From: Aphis gossypii
Taxonomy: Eukaryota > Arthropoda > Insecta > Hemiptera > Aphididae
Reading direction: 5' to 3'
DNA length: 64,000 nt
Assembly: GCF_020184175.1 (NCBI RefSeq)
Contig: NC_065531.1
Span: forward strand, 72,138,604-72,202,603
The notes beneath the pieces are model-generated. The model did no database searches, was not told the origin of the DNA, and worked only from the letters and a program-made list of their open reading frames with translations. This document shows positions 1 through 11,810 of this stretch, piece after piece. The position numbers and the translations under genes are program-made. The first letter of the stretch is position 1. Every line of letters begins with the position of its first letter.

Positions 1-1066
1 TTATCATTTCAGAGTTATTTTAATCAAAAACCTTAATATATGATATTGAACATCTTAAATAATTGAAAATCTTTAAATTCTTATAAAATTAAATAAACTA
101 AAACTACAGAACAATTCTCGCCAGTTTCAGCGTTCTCAGAACAATAAGATTATATAATATTTTGGCATAATACGAGATAAATAAATGCATAATATTAAAA
201 TATATTAGCAATTCGATGTATTTGTTTGAAGTTCAAACATACTTTTGACCTACTATATTATACAATTTACATAATTTCACATACGTTATCTATACATTTT
301 AGAAATCATACAAACTTAAAATAACTTAATAGAAATAATGAATAATAATTATAATAATAATAGAAAAACGAAATAACAAAAATTTAACTTAAAACTTAAA
401 CATAGTTATTTTTACCTAAAAAATTCCTTTCAAATATTTTCTAAATAACATATCGCATATTGTATGCGTTATTAAGTTTATCACAAAAGCAGAAATAATT
501 ATTATATTAATTTATTAAACTCTTACTAAATTAAAAGTTTAAAACTCTTTGTTTTGTTTAAAAGATGAATTAAATTGTTTAAAATTCATTTTTTCCAAAA
601 ACATATCATTGGTGTGATAAAATAACTGGTTTGATTTAAACAACGAACAAACTTTTATAGATCTTTAACATATTATTGCTATAAAATGAAATTTCCTTTT
701 TTAGTGTATAAAAACTTTTTTATTGTATAGTGTAAATCTGAGTTTCGTGAAATTATAGAAACTTTTATTCGAAATTTTTGATTTTTATTTATAAAATATG
801 ACTCTGAAAGTTTGAAATATTATCTTCTAAATAATACATTTTTAGCTACCTAACTATATAAATATTCTTGAATGAAATTATAAATGTTTGTAGTTTTTAT
901 TCTTAAATTTTAAATTTTAAAACTATAATATACACTACGATAAATTCGTATAAACTGTATTGGTACTATCTATGTATATGAGATTAAAATGCAATTTTAT
1001 TGTATGATTTCCTTGTGGCTTTATTATGCAAGTTTTTTTTTTAGCACACCTATTTAAAATTTAAAC
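1..1066. other. AT-rich non-coding stretch
   Basis: No open reading frame of note, no RNA gene and no clear repeat was seen. If the minus-strand exon at 1728-1768 is real, this would be intron sequence of the same gene, between that exon and exons outside the window. Confidence 0.5.
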
Positions 1067-1105
1067 ATTGAAGATACCTTGTAACATGTACAAGGTATCT
1101 TCAAT
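1067..1105. repeat. Perfect 17-bp hairpin
   Basis: The left arm ATTGAAGATACCTTGTA (1067-1083) is repeated as an exact reverse complement at 1089-1105, around a 5-base loop (acatg). The arms are mixed in sequence, so this is not a simple AT palindrome. It could be the remnant of a small foldback element or a short RNA stem-loop. The stem is too short for a typical animal pre-miRNA. Confidence 0.85.
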
Positions 1106-1727
1106 ACATCATCGGATTAGTGTAGAAGATGGGATTGGTTTCAATGAATATATGATTATTTATGAAATTTCATTTGAAAGTAGTTTTTAATTGATATACG
1201 TGTACTATAGAAATCCGCCTTAAACCATTGGTAGGTTGTGGTGTGAAGGCGGGATTGTCGTTTAATATATTATACATTTATCGTCGACTGCATCGATTCG
1301 CCAATTTCGTAGATGCATTGATAAAAGTATAAGTATATATTATACACAATTGTCGGCCAAAACCTAAACCAACAACATACTATAATATTATATTATGCTG
1401 TAAACTAAATATTGAAGATGTAACACCCATCATCAATTACACGGCCATTGTATAGACCTTGTATTATGTGATCACTGATCACCAATCAAGGTTACATAAT
1501 ATTAATAATACTTTAGAATGACCAAAAATAAAACTCAAACGTTTATTTTATTTCTGTAATATCAAACTACAAATATTTTTTTTGTGTGTTTGATTTTACC
1601 TTACATAAAACATTTATTATACTTGTATACTTATACTTATTTATTATACTTAAGTAAGATATAATTATTTGAAAAAAAATTAATACATTTTTTACATAAA
1701 CAAAATTATATTGTTCTATAAACTTAC
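1106..1727. other. AT-rich non-coding stretch
   Basis: Apart from the stem-loop at 1211-1255 and a palindromic GTGATCACTGATCAC near 1470, I see nothing definite. It probably belongs to the intron 3' of the minus-strand exon at 1728-1768. Confidence 0.45.
1211..1255. repeat. Imperfect GC-containing stem-loop
   Basis: AATCCGCCTT at 1212-1221 pairs with AAGGCGGGATT at 1245-1255 with a single bulged base. The loop is about 23 bases, and CCA/TGG inside it can extend the stem slightly. The pairing is visible in the sequence; no function is known. Confidence 0.5.
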
Positions 1728-1768
1728 CCGAGAAGCGCTATTTTTGAAATCAATGTCCTGTGGAATAT
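1728..1768 (-). CDS. Candidate internal coding exon, secreted protein gene (minus strand)
   Basis: Read on the minus strand, this 41-base block has a strong acceptor (a T-rich run ending TTTTCAG at 1771-1769) and a strong donor (CGG then GTAAGT from 1727). It is open in the frame that uses its first two bases to complete a split codon and ends on a whole codon, giving IPQDIDFKNSASR after that codon. The signal-peptide exon at 35277-35409 ends one base into a codon, so the two fit in phase. I infer they may belong to one gene with an intron of about 33 kb. The protein family is not recognised. An alternative is an exon of an unrelated gene, or a chance match to splice consensus. Any following exon would be below position 1. 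Confidence 0.5.
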
Positions 1769-4341
1769 CTGAAAATTAAAAAAATATATTTATATATTAA
1801 AATGAATTTTTGTGTAAAAGGAATCAAACAAATTTGGTGGCTGCTAAACATTATTAAACGTTTAAAAAGGAGAACATTGTGAGAATCGAAATATCATGTT
1901 TGTTATTGTACATACTTCATAATATATTAACATATTTTTATCAAAATAAAATAAAATCCTATACTAATATATCCTGTTAAGTAAGTAAAATATTTTGGTG
2001 GTGGTGGGGGGGGGGGGGGGTAGAGCACCAAGATGAATATTAGTTCTATATCTTAAATATATGTTACTGCGGTTTAGGTTTAGCACAATAATCCCATCTT
2101 GACGCTTAAGGTCAGCAACAACAGCCTTTGCACGAGAGTGCGTCAAAATTCTTGTTTTATATTTAATATTAATAATAAGTCGATTATTTGTATAAAACAC
2201 GCTCGAAATCAAAACAATTCAAACAAAAATCATAGAATGAAGTGTCTTAAAATAATAATTATCACGATATAGTAATAACATGTATCTACAGCGTTAGAAA
2301 ATTAATAAATTTATCATTTCAAAATCAAAATATCTCGATAAAAAAACTAATATAAAGAATAAACCAATTACACATTTTCTTATGAATTTTAGTATTTAAT
2401 ATTAATATTGTCTAGAATAATAATTAAATTTATGTTCTCCAAAACTATAGGTAATAAATTTGAAGAATTTATATCAAAATTGCCTTAAAAAAATGATAAC
2501 GCACCGCTCATTGTTTTCTCTTTTTCATTTATACCTACGCATAATATAGTGAATTTGAGTTCAAACAGATCAACCTTATGATATTTTAGTTTTATGGTGA
2601 ATTACACTTTTATCAAACTTTGAGCTAGGAATATCGACTGTAATTTTATATTAGAATTTTTATGTTATTTTAATTTTGATGCAAGTATTAAATGAGTATA
2701 TAAATTATTACTTTTTGAAAATCCGTGTATTTCATTTTAATATTAAAATATAACATAATATACATTTGATATTACAAACGTAGATACTATTCTTAAGTTC
2801 AAAATACTAAAGCTTATAACATAAGATTAGTTCTGCTAAACGAAACATTTACTACTTTGCGTATGGGTTAGAGAGAGGAAACAAGTATAGTGCGATCCAA
2901 TCCTCAAAAGAATACTACTCTGGCCTTCAATATTAAATTGCTCGGAAATTTATTTTTCAGTTATAGTTGCTCGTAAAAAAAAAAAATTAAATCATAATAT
3001 GTCATATACAAAATTAGTAAGAAATATTATTACCTAGGGCGCTAAATCTCTAAATACGAGTACGTCTCTGAATTTAGTATGATATGCAATTATTAACTAT
3101 GTAGCCTATGTATTCAAGGTAATTCTTTAAAAGAAATTAATTATCTCGAAAAGTTTTAAAACATTAACTAAATAATATTTTTAAAATATTTTTTTCAATT
3201 TTTTGAGTACAATATAGATATATATTTTAAACATACATTGTTATCACAAATTAAAAATCGAAAAACTATAATGATAAAAAGTAAAAAGTATTTTTTTTTG
3301 CAAATATATTAGGTATTTGTTTCAAATTGATTTAAAATTAAATTTATATATAAAAAAAAAATGTTATTACTTTTTGATTAAATTAATCGTGCACCATAAA
3401 GTACTTCTAAACAACTGGTACTCCAGTTACACAACTTATCCAAATTAAAAAAATATATTGTTAATTAGAATTATTGTTTTATGAATTAATTATAGTATAG
3501 AATGAAAAATATAGTCGCATATTTGATAACGGTGATCGTATCGTATACCCGAAAGCAGCTTAAGCTATTTTAGTTGTACATCACAAATATTAAGCAATCA
3601 TAGAGTACAATTATTCGAAATAAAACATTACACAACTTAATGGCCGATTATAGTTTAATGTGTATTACATATAAATATTTTAATTTTCTTTAAATGCGAT
3701 CAAATTTTATCATAAATTTCTTGCATATACCACACAGACATACTATAATGGAACAACTCGTAACGAGATTAGCGAAGGGAGACCACGATTACTCAACACC
3801 GGTTTCGCGTATCCTTGTAATAGTCTGAGATTTTATAAAAAAAAAAAAAAATGCGTTTTTGGAAGTCGTCTGACATTAAAACAAAATTTACACAATACAT
3901 ACAGTTTCAGACGTATTTTTTGTTGACGTACACAGCTCTACTCAAATAATTTTACTTTGATCTGTGCCTACTCTTTATAATATCACGTATTCAGACAAAC
4001 TTCGACGCGTAATGTTACATCGATTCATATCCTAGGCTTAGACTTAGTACTGAAGATGATTAACGATTATAGTTTCGATTTCAGCGTGGGCAAAGATCTA
4101 TAAAACTTGTTTGTCCGCAACCTCTGAGCGCTCGTTCTGCCAAAACAAATGTCGTCGGACCGCTTTCGTAACGATCTGACATAATAATTGTAATAATATT
4201 AATAATACTATAATGCGACTGCGACCTTTCTGTTCGGACGATTCTGCCTCCGTTATTATGCTAAACAAAAAAAACTGGTATCCCCCGTTTTTTACGTTTT
4301 TATACCGCATGAAGATACACACGCATACACTCGGTCTTGCG
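1769..4341. other. AT-rich non-coding stretch upstream of the cuticular gene
   Basis: It contains the G-run at 1998-2020 and, at about 2090-2160, a slightly less AT-rich segment that is open on the minus strand but without recognisable similarity. The last 500 bases (about 3720-4340) have more G and C than their surroundings and probably include upstream control sequence of the cuticular gene. No individual binding site can be named with confidence. Confidence 0.4.
1998..2020. repeat. GGT repeat running into a 15-base poly-G tract
   Basis: Three GGT units are followed by 15 consecutive G (2006-2020). Such a G-run is conspicuous in this AT-rich sequence. It could form G-quadruplex-like structure, and its exact length is likely to be uncertain in the assembly. 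Confidence 0.9.
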
Positions 4342-4376
4342 TATATAAATACGGGACGTATCCACTATCATCCTCA
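4342..4376 (+). promoter_or_regulatory. Core promoter of the cuticular protein gene
   Basis: A TATATAAA box lies at 4342-4349. Initiator-like TCA trinucleotides follow at 4368-4370 and 4374-4376, 28-34 bases from the first T of the TATA box. That is the expected spacing in insects. Transcription from here would give a 5' leader of about 65-70 bases before the ATG at 4439. A TATA-driven promoter and short leader are usual for insect cuticle genes. Confidence 0.7.
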
Positions 4377-4438
4377 CAAACTCATTGCACACTGATCAGC
4401 GAGTATCACAGAATACAAACGAACAGAAACTCGTCAAA

Positions 4439-5301
4439 ATGCAGGTAAGAGTTGAAGATACAGAAATCGAAATTTTTTCTACACCGATGATTATAATCAT
4501 CAGCTACGACGACTATCTTTGCTCACGTTTTGTGCTTTTACACAGGTCACTTTGGTCGTATCATCATTGCTGTTAGCCGCCGTTGCGGTCAGCGCCTACC
4601 CCGCAGTACTGAATCCAGAATCCAGAGCCGCCATCTTGAGCCAAGATTCGGGAAACAACCCCGATGGTACCTCCAAGAACAAGTATGTAAAATGAATTTT
4701 TTTAAAAAAACACGTACACGCAGGGCAATTTTTTAAGCGCGCCAGTCTCATATTTATGCGCACTTTTAAATAATTTAAAACTCTCGGTGAAATCACTTAC
4801 ATAGCATTACTCATCTGATAAATAGACCAAATATTAAGAGATCTATGTGAAATTTGTGCATACCACAATTTGTTGCGTACTTACAATATTTTTAGCCGCT
4901 AGTAATGAACCTATCATAGGATAATTTTTCGTTTTAACTTTATTATTATTATTATTTTCGTTTCCATGTTAATAATTAAAAATAAAAAATTATTCCTAAC
5001 CACGCATTATATTATACTACGGTGCTCTTATTTCAGTTTCCAAACCGAAAACGGAATCAAACAAGAACAAGTCAGCTACTTGAAACCAGGACCTGAAGGA
5101 CCCGTAGTGGCTTTCCAAGGAGCAGTGGCATATGTTGCCCCAGACGGCCAGACCATCCAAACCGGATACATCGCCGATGAAAATGGTTACCAGCCATACG
5201 GATCTCACCTTCCCACACCACCACCAATCCCAGCTGAAATCCAAGAATCGCTCAGACTTCTCGCCACTCTGCCCAGCACTCCCGAACCCATTTACCAATA
5301 G
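4439..5301 (+). CDS. Cuticular protein, RR-1 class (Rebers-Riddiford chitin-binding domain)
   Basis: A structural protein of the chitinous cuticle, secreted by epidermal cells. Three exons are supported: 4439-4444 (ATG CAG, donor GTAAGA), 4546-4682 (acceptor TTACACAG, donor GTATGT) and 5037-5301 (acceptor ATTTCAG, stop TAG). The joined frame codes for 135 residues. Residues 1-19 form a signal peptide (MQVTLVVSSLLLAAVAVSA) with cleavage expected before YPAV. Residues about 48-107 form the chitin-binding domain (Pfam Chitin_bind_4), with the hallmark AYVAPDG at 79-85, GYIADENGYQP at 91-101 and GSHLP at 103-107. The proline-rich tail TPPPIPAEIQESL is typical of RR-1 endocuticle glycoproteins. 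A first intron inside the signal peptide, here after only two codons, is a common feature of this family. RR-1 proteins usually occur in soft or flexible cuticle. The gene is complete with no break, and its coding exons are richer in G and C than the flanks. The exact paralogue cannot be named without a search. Confidence 0.95.
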
Positions 5302-5660
5302 GGTACTGAATTTGTAGCCTACTTCAGCCATTATCCGCAACACATTTAAAGTGATTTCCAAGCTCCAACTATAGCTTTGTTAATATTATTCTTGTACCGC
5401 TCTCCTGTCCATAATATGTTACCATGATCTCGTCATTGCGATTTGTTGTCGATGGCGATAAGGTTACATTTTATAATTACTATTTCTATTATTGCTACTT
5501 TATCTCCATATTTATGATTATATATTATAATCATCATAAACGTACAAGTGTGTTATATATATATATATAATGTATAATATAATATTAATTGTATTATATA
5601 AAAAATATATAAATATTGTATTTTAAAAAAATGCCTTTTTATTTCGTCATTTTTTCACCT
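5302..5660 (+). terminator. 3' untranslated region and probable polyadenylation zone of the cuticular gene
   Basis: No canonical AATAAA occurs in the first 350 bases after the stop codon. Variant signals of AATATA/ATATAA type cluster at 5570-5612, after a (TA)n run at 5555-5569. They are followed by an A-run and the T-rich segment CTTTTTATTTCG at 5634-5646, as expected near a cleavage site. The end of the transcript is therefore placed only roughly. Confidence 0.35.
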
Positions 5661-8600
5661 GAGTTTTATATTTCTACTCAAAAATACCGACTGGCTGCTG
5701 GTATAATATTAAATTATTCGCAAAATATTATTATATAACTCTATGCACCCGAAGGTTCCAAGTTTGAACAAGGACTCATACTAAAAACTAAATAATGATA
5801 ACCTTTTTTTTATGAGTACTATTTCTAAATTTCAGAAAAATATAATTATTTAAATTATGATTTTTATAGGACAAATTGTATAATTATTATATAATATACA
5901 ATTTTATTATAATATTTGATTGCATCAACAACTCTATCATTTAATATTTTGAATTATTCATGATTCATATGTATATAGTACCTATTATCCATTAATAAAT
6001 AATTGATCTACCGTAATGGAACAAATATAAACATATTGTGTATTTAATTAAACTATATATTTCTATATTGTTAAAGGTTTGAGTTTATTTTCAAGATTTT
6101 GTATTTGCATTGATTATTTAAATTGTTGATGAAAAATTCAAACTCAGATTCCTTAGAATTAATATTTTAAATTATGTCATAATGTAGAAATTTAGCATAG
6201 ATAATACATGCAAGGTGTATTTGATATCCATATATAGGCCAGTAAGATTTATAAGCAGAAGAGTTGATTCGTTTTATGTTAATATAATATTCGTTTTATA
6301 AAATATATTATATAATGACGTAGTTAGTAATAAAAACAAAATAAACAAAATCATATTATACAGCATACAATGTATTTCTATACTATAATTTATTTCAAGA
6401 ATGTCTGATTTGTCGTTAATGAAATAAACCTGAAAATTAATCTGCTATATTACAAAAAATAACTGTTTGATTACATTTAATAGTTGATTAGGTAATTTAA
6501 AAAGTTTTAAGTCTGGTAAAAAGTATACATCAGGTATATTATATGAATCGATGATTACAAAAACGTCATGAGTCAGTTGTTTAAAACTTTTGGATAATTG
6601 ATAAAACTGTATAATATGAATAATTTTGGAAAAAATAAATACTTTATTAAAATATATCATATACTTACTATACAATTAAAGACGTTTTTACACCCAACGC
6701 ACAGAAACACATGACTATAGTATACGTTTTTAGTTTTTACTAATATCTTAATTTCTTAATATTATGTGACTCGTGACATTTCTGCAATTATCGATTCATA
6801 CATATATAATAAAACATATAATTATAAGATAAATTATTTTTAAGTTTAATCTTATTACCTTGATTTAACTGAAATTCAAACCATTTTTTCCGTACTAAGA
6901 AAATATATGTATATATTCGTACTACGAAATAAAAACATAATAACGGAAGTGAGGAATACATATAATGTATTAATATGACTTTTTCTCGATTTGATGTGAT
7001 TTTTTGAAATGTTCTCAACAGTTATTGATCCCAAATAAGTTATTAATTTCGTGTTTCAAGTAAGTAATAAAGTAAGTTATCAAAAGAAGTTGATTTAATA
7101 AAATTATTCTTAAATTAAAATGTTTTTATTTTAAATGTGAGACATAGTAAAAGAAATATTTATTTCTTATATTTATAGTATTTTCCTATTAATATTTTAA
7201 TGGAAGGAACTACAACCAAATGATTAATTTATAATTAAAAATTTTTGAGGACGTTACTGCATTAAACATTCTACATAATACATACGTATAGTGACGAATA
7301 AAAATAATTTTAAGAAACATTACCCGAAAAAGAACTCAAATGTTGTATAACACTGGTCTAAAAGGCGAATGCCGTATAATGTATAATATATATATATATA
7401 TGTGTTCAGTAGAGTAGATAAATATTTTATTGAATAGGTTGTGTCTTACTCTTACACTCATATGGTTTACCAGGTGAGTTGACCTTGGTTTTCAAGTGAT
7501 AAAACTGCAACCTATATTATTATACAATTGTGTACATGATATAATCACCAATAACTGGTCATAATAATTATTATTTTATAATATCACATATTAATACAAT
7601 ATTGTTTAAGATAACGATAATGATGCCCATACTATTATTATATCTGCGGGACGCTAAGAAATTTTGAAATATATAGCTAGTTTATCTTACGTTTTTAATC
7701 TATACGCAGATAATGATTTTCAAAAAAGAATATTATAAAAATTAATTTTTACATTTTAAAAAGTACATATTTATCTTGGGTTTATTCGTTTTATTGAATT
7801 CTACTGTTTAAAAAATAGATAGGCTTATTAAATTCGCTAATTTTAATAAATTTTTCCTGTTCATTTTTGGACATTTAATCCTACATAAATTCTGACACAA
7901 AGTGTCTTTGGCCATTTTTAATGTTTTTTATTGACAATCATAAAGTGAATAGGGCATAGAAATTTTAAATCTATCGGGTTTTGTTTGGAAATAAGACATC
8001 CTCATTTGAACGCCAAATAATTACAGCGTCGGGCAACCGCATTGGCATGCAATAACTGCGTTAATTTGTACATAAAAATGTCATATATTATATATGTATA
8101 ACATAACATAACATGGATAATATATAGCTGTTAAAATAAATAAAAATAAATTGCCTTATTTTATAGTGTACAAGGGAGTTACAATTTTAAATGAAAGGTT
8201 AACGAGGCGCGTACGCCTGCAAAATTCACACAAAAATCTTTTTAGCAAACGATATTATTGTTGTTTTAGAAAAGTTTAATAGCCCATTATATAATGCCTG
8301 GAAGAGTTAAATTATAATATAAAATAATAAGATTCAAGCGTTTATTTAATGGACTCATTTTTTAAAATAAAAATAAAATGTGCTATTGTTTATTTTATTA
8401 TGAGTTTGTATTATATATATTATTATTATTTATTTAAGTGTTTGACTAACCTACAAAATGAAAAAAAATCCAATCTTTAAGTAAAAATAGCGAAACAAAA
8501 ATCAATTTCTGTAATACACAAAATTAGTATTATACCTAGTTTCGTAACTAATTTATGAATTAACTATTAATTAGTATTAAACGTATATAATATATTATAT

Positions 8601-9956
8601 ATGAATAGTAAATACCAAATAAACCAATTACTTTTTATGGTACAGAAAGATGTACTATGTTTATCAAATGACATTTTTCTATTTTATTTGTTGGCTTCCA
8701 ACCAAATTTAAATATGACTTAGTTGTATAATATAAGAAAAGTGAACTCAGAAAAAATATTATACGATAAATTGAAACTGATACTGTGTGGACTTCTAATT
8801 GAAAATACATTTTTCCCCCTTTAAATGAGAAGCAAAAAAAAATTTGCGATTGCCAATCTCGAAGATAAAAAAATAAAAAAGTAAAGAATATTGAATATTC
8901 ATTTGCATGCATTTTATTGTGATCACAGTGACTAAATATCTAAAAAAAAAAGATATTTTTTTAGAAGCATAAAAATAAGTTTTTTCGACAGGTAATTATA
9001 TCAAACATCAAATACATAATATAATATCTATGTCCTACATATTATTTATATGCGATATACCTACAATTAAATAACAACTTTTAAAGTGGAAATATTTTTA
9101 TAAACATTGTTTGATATGATGACAATAGTATGGATCAGTATACTTTATGTATAAAAATAAAAGTTAATTATTTTGTTTTTAACGGTTTGATAATTATTAA
9201 TAAACACGCTTCTTCCTAATTAATTAAAATTAAATAACGATAATTGCATTTTTACGCCAAACTTAGCAAACAAGTGTATAAAAACAAAAAACTATAATAT
9301 TTTAACAAACGTTAATTGTGTAAAATGTAAACATGTCAACGTCAAGTCTTCAAATGCATATTAATGATTTATATAATTTTTTACAAATTAAAATATTAAC
9401 CCATTTTTTCAATTTATATATAATATTTAAAAATAATTTGAGTACCTACGGTTTTTACTAAAAATAAATAATATTAAAAGTATTTTATTTATTTAATGTG
9501 AAGATCGGCTATAATTATCAAAATCAGTTCCGTAAAATACAAGTATGCAATCAATTAATTTACAATATGGTGATTTCTTATAATAGATATTTTCATAGTC
9601 AGTTTATGAGCTTGTTTTAAAAAATAATTTAATATTTTTAAGTAAAAAATACATACTTTTACGAAGTAAAATCACGTTTCAAAGTTTTATAATCACGTTC
9701 ACTTAAAATTCGCCGTCGATAAATAATAATAATAATAATTTTAAACAAAAATAATTGATTTAGGAAATTCAAAATCAAAAATTGTTAAATTATCACTTTA
9801 TATAGGTAATTTAAAATAATAATAAATTCAAAATTACGATTTATTTCGAATTCAGCCGTCAAAATCTTAGATGACATATATGGAGTAAATTAAATCTCAG
9901 TACAAACAAAATGTCTTAAGTCGTGGCTACTAACATAGTCTGGGTACGTGATGCTA
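5661..9956. other. AT-rich non-coding stretch
   Basis: No gene, RNA or clear transposon was recognised. The open frames on the minus strand here are low-complexity translations of AT-rich DNA. A short (TA)n tract is present at about 7387-7402. Confidence 0.5.
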
Positions 9957-10142
9957 TTAAATTATAATATGTAAACAACGAGGACGAACGAAAAAATATA
10001 ACAAATCCAGGTCGGTGTGACGTCCCAGTAAAGGCTGAACATTTAATTTCCTGTCATTTAGGATAGCTACTTGTTTTTTAGGAAAATGCCACGCAGCAGT
10101 GACACAGCAAAATAATACAATTATTTTTAATACCATACGCAT
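9957..10142 (-). CDS. Possible small secreted peptide, 61 residues, unrecognised
   Basis: This single open frame starts with a convincing secretion signal: a short basic start (MRMVLK) and a hydrophobic core IIVLFCCVTAA, with cleavage plausible before WHFPKK. The rest contains basic pairs (KK, DRK) and ends FFVRPRCLHIII. The ATG at 10142 is followed in frame, two codons later, by a second ATG that could serve instead. No acceptor site is obvious just upstream, so it would have to be a single-exon gene or a first exon. The family is not known to me. Length and isolation make a chance ORF possible, but the signal-peptide-like N-terminus is better than that of the other short frames in this region. 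Confidence 0.3.
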   Translation of the reverse strand: MRMVLKIIVLFCCVTAAWHFPKKQVAILNDRKLNVQPLLGRHTDLDLLYFFVRPRCLHIII

Positions 10143-10486
10143 ATAAAACGAGTTTGCGTGGGGTGATTCTTTAATATATGATGTGTTTACTTAAAACACT
10201 TACACGAGTACACGAAAGTGCATTATTTCAAAAAATGTTTTGTATTGATCGAATTTTCCTACACATAAATTAAAGATAGATTAAATTTGATTTTTAGCAA
10301 TATGCAATTTTCAGTTGTAGCCCAATGTAATATTGTATAATACGTATACCTAGACTTGGACATCATAATGCCAACGGTAGTTTTTCTTTTAATACGATGT
10401 CGCTTACAACATATCAAGGCCCCATATCAAGTAACTCGGAGGTCCAATATATATTATATATTATGTACTTTTAAAATATTGACATA

Positions 10487-10945
10487 TGTTAGCGCCACGA
10501 CCATTAAATACCTGCCTACTACCTAATCGCCGCGCGACGACACCGCTTGCAATCTCATCTTCCTTTTCCCCGCACTCCACTCCGTCTTTTATGTTAATTG
10601 TTTAATTATTATAATAGTATTGCTATCTGTATATTTATTCTCTTTGTCTCTTATTATATTATTTAATTATTGGTCGGCCTTTTTCCGCAGATGTTTAATA
10701 TCATATTTCTTTTATTTTGTTATCTTGTCTCATATTACTGATGTCACTTATTATTATTATTATTGTTATTATTCTGCGGCCAACGCCCTTTTTACTATGT
10801 CTTCTTGTTGGTCGTTACGTGCCGTACGTACGTTTGTTGTTCTTTTTCCGCTATTGCAGCGTTGTACGTAATTGCTTTAAAAATTGTTTGTTGCTTTTTT
10901 TTTCGTTAATACTTTTGTAAGTCGCATTGAGCGCAAGAACTTGTG

Positions 10946-10976
<31 letters not shown>

Positions 10977-11555
10977 CGGTGATCTACAATCACCTATGTG
11001 TAAATTGTGAGGACACAAAATAAAGCCCTCATACCACTACACATTTTGTAAGTTTATTTGCCACATTATCGCCTCATTCATTTCACACATCATAGCATCT
11101 TCCGATTACGGTGTGTCGCTGGTCCATCATCGTATCATCATCGGTATTGTCGTCGCGTAAGTCCGCCAGCAACTACTCTGTTGTGTGAGAAGCCGCCCAG
11201 GTCGTCGAGTGCGTTCAGCCCGGGTCTTCAGCGGACCATCACATACCGACGTCAAGTAGTTTTAAGTTTAGTATTAAGTTGTGTCCCGAAATTGTACTCT
11301 CTGTGATCATTGCACCAGACCGGATCGATCACAGAGAACCCCCCCCTATAACTAAACTGCATCATCCTAATTCCCAGAGTTGTTAAATACTCCAGTCCCG
11401 TTCCTTGGTGTCGTCGCGCACATAGAGTTGCCTATCCGTGCGATTCGAGGCGTTAGGTCAAGGTTAGGTGTTAAAATATTATTATTGCGGTCAGTACACT
11501 TATTATTGGGCGCGTACATAGACCAATGGTCTGCAACTTACAGGCTATCAAGCTT
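10487..11555 (+). mobile_element. LTR retrotransposon fragment: one LTR plus leader (BEL/Pao-like by its ends)
   Basis: A GC-rich block with sharp edges in AT-rich DNA. The first part starts TGTTAGCGCCACG at 10487 and ends CCACTACACA at 11043, the TG...CA form of an LTR, 557 bases long. It has AATAAA at 11019-11024, just before the end, as in an LTR R-U5 region, and a (TTA)n tract at about 10948-10976. From 11044 GC-rich non-coding sequence continues to about 11555, as an untranslated leader would. The five bases on either side of the 557-base unit do not match, consistent with an element that continues rightward rather than a solo LTR. No gag or pol sequence is present. The class is inferred from the TGTTAGCGCC start only. 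It could instead be a GC-rich first exon of a host gene. Confidence 0.4.
10948..10977. repeat. (TTA)n microsatellite
   Basis: About nine consecutive ATT/TTA units are seen inside the LTR-like block, preceded by a shorter, interrupted run near 10750. Confidence 0.9.
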
Positions 11556-11810
11556 TTTTTAATTAGTGCGAATATCTGACAAATGCTATGATATTAAACA
11601 TAAAGATACTTAATACTCGTATAAATATAGATAATATATAGATGTATATTGAAGTTATTCTTTAGTAAAATTATTTTGTACCTTTGGTATAACAATGGTG
11701 AAATAAAATAATAAAATGATTCTTTTCTCTTTTTATTAAATCTCTGTATTCCTTCCCAAGTATATTTTACCCATAGTAGAAAAAGGTTGGAAATCCCCAC
11801 ATATAGGACA
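11524..11810. mobile_element. Possible hAT-like non-autonomous remnant
   Basis: The left end reads CAATGGTCTGCAACTTACAGG. Near 11783-11800 the minus strand reads GGGGATTTCCAACCTTTTTC. Both resemble the CAGTGGTCTCCAACC-type ends of hAT elements but match each other only partly. An 8-base target duplication is not clear. The open frame on the minus strand (11594-11926) shows no recognisable transposase. Confidence 0.3.

Noticed and set aside
4966..5361. Plus- and minus-strand frames overlapping exon 3 of the cuticular gene
   Set aside because: Shadows of the real coding exon; the plus-strand ATG at 4966 lies in the intron before the acceptor.
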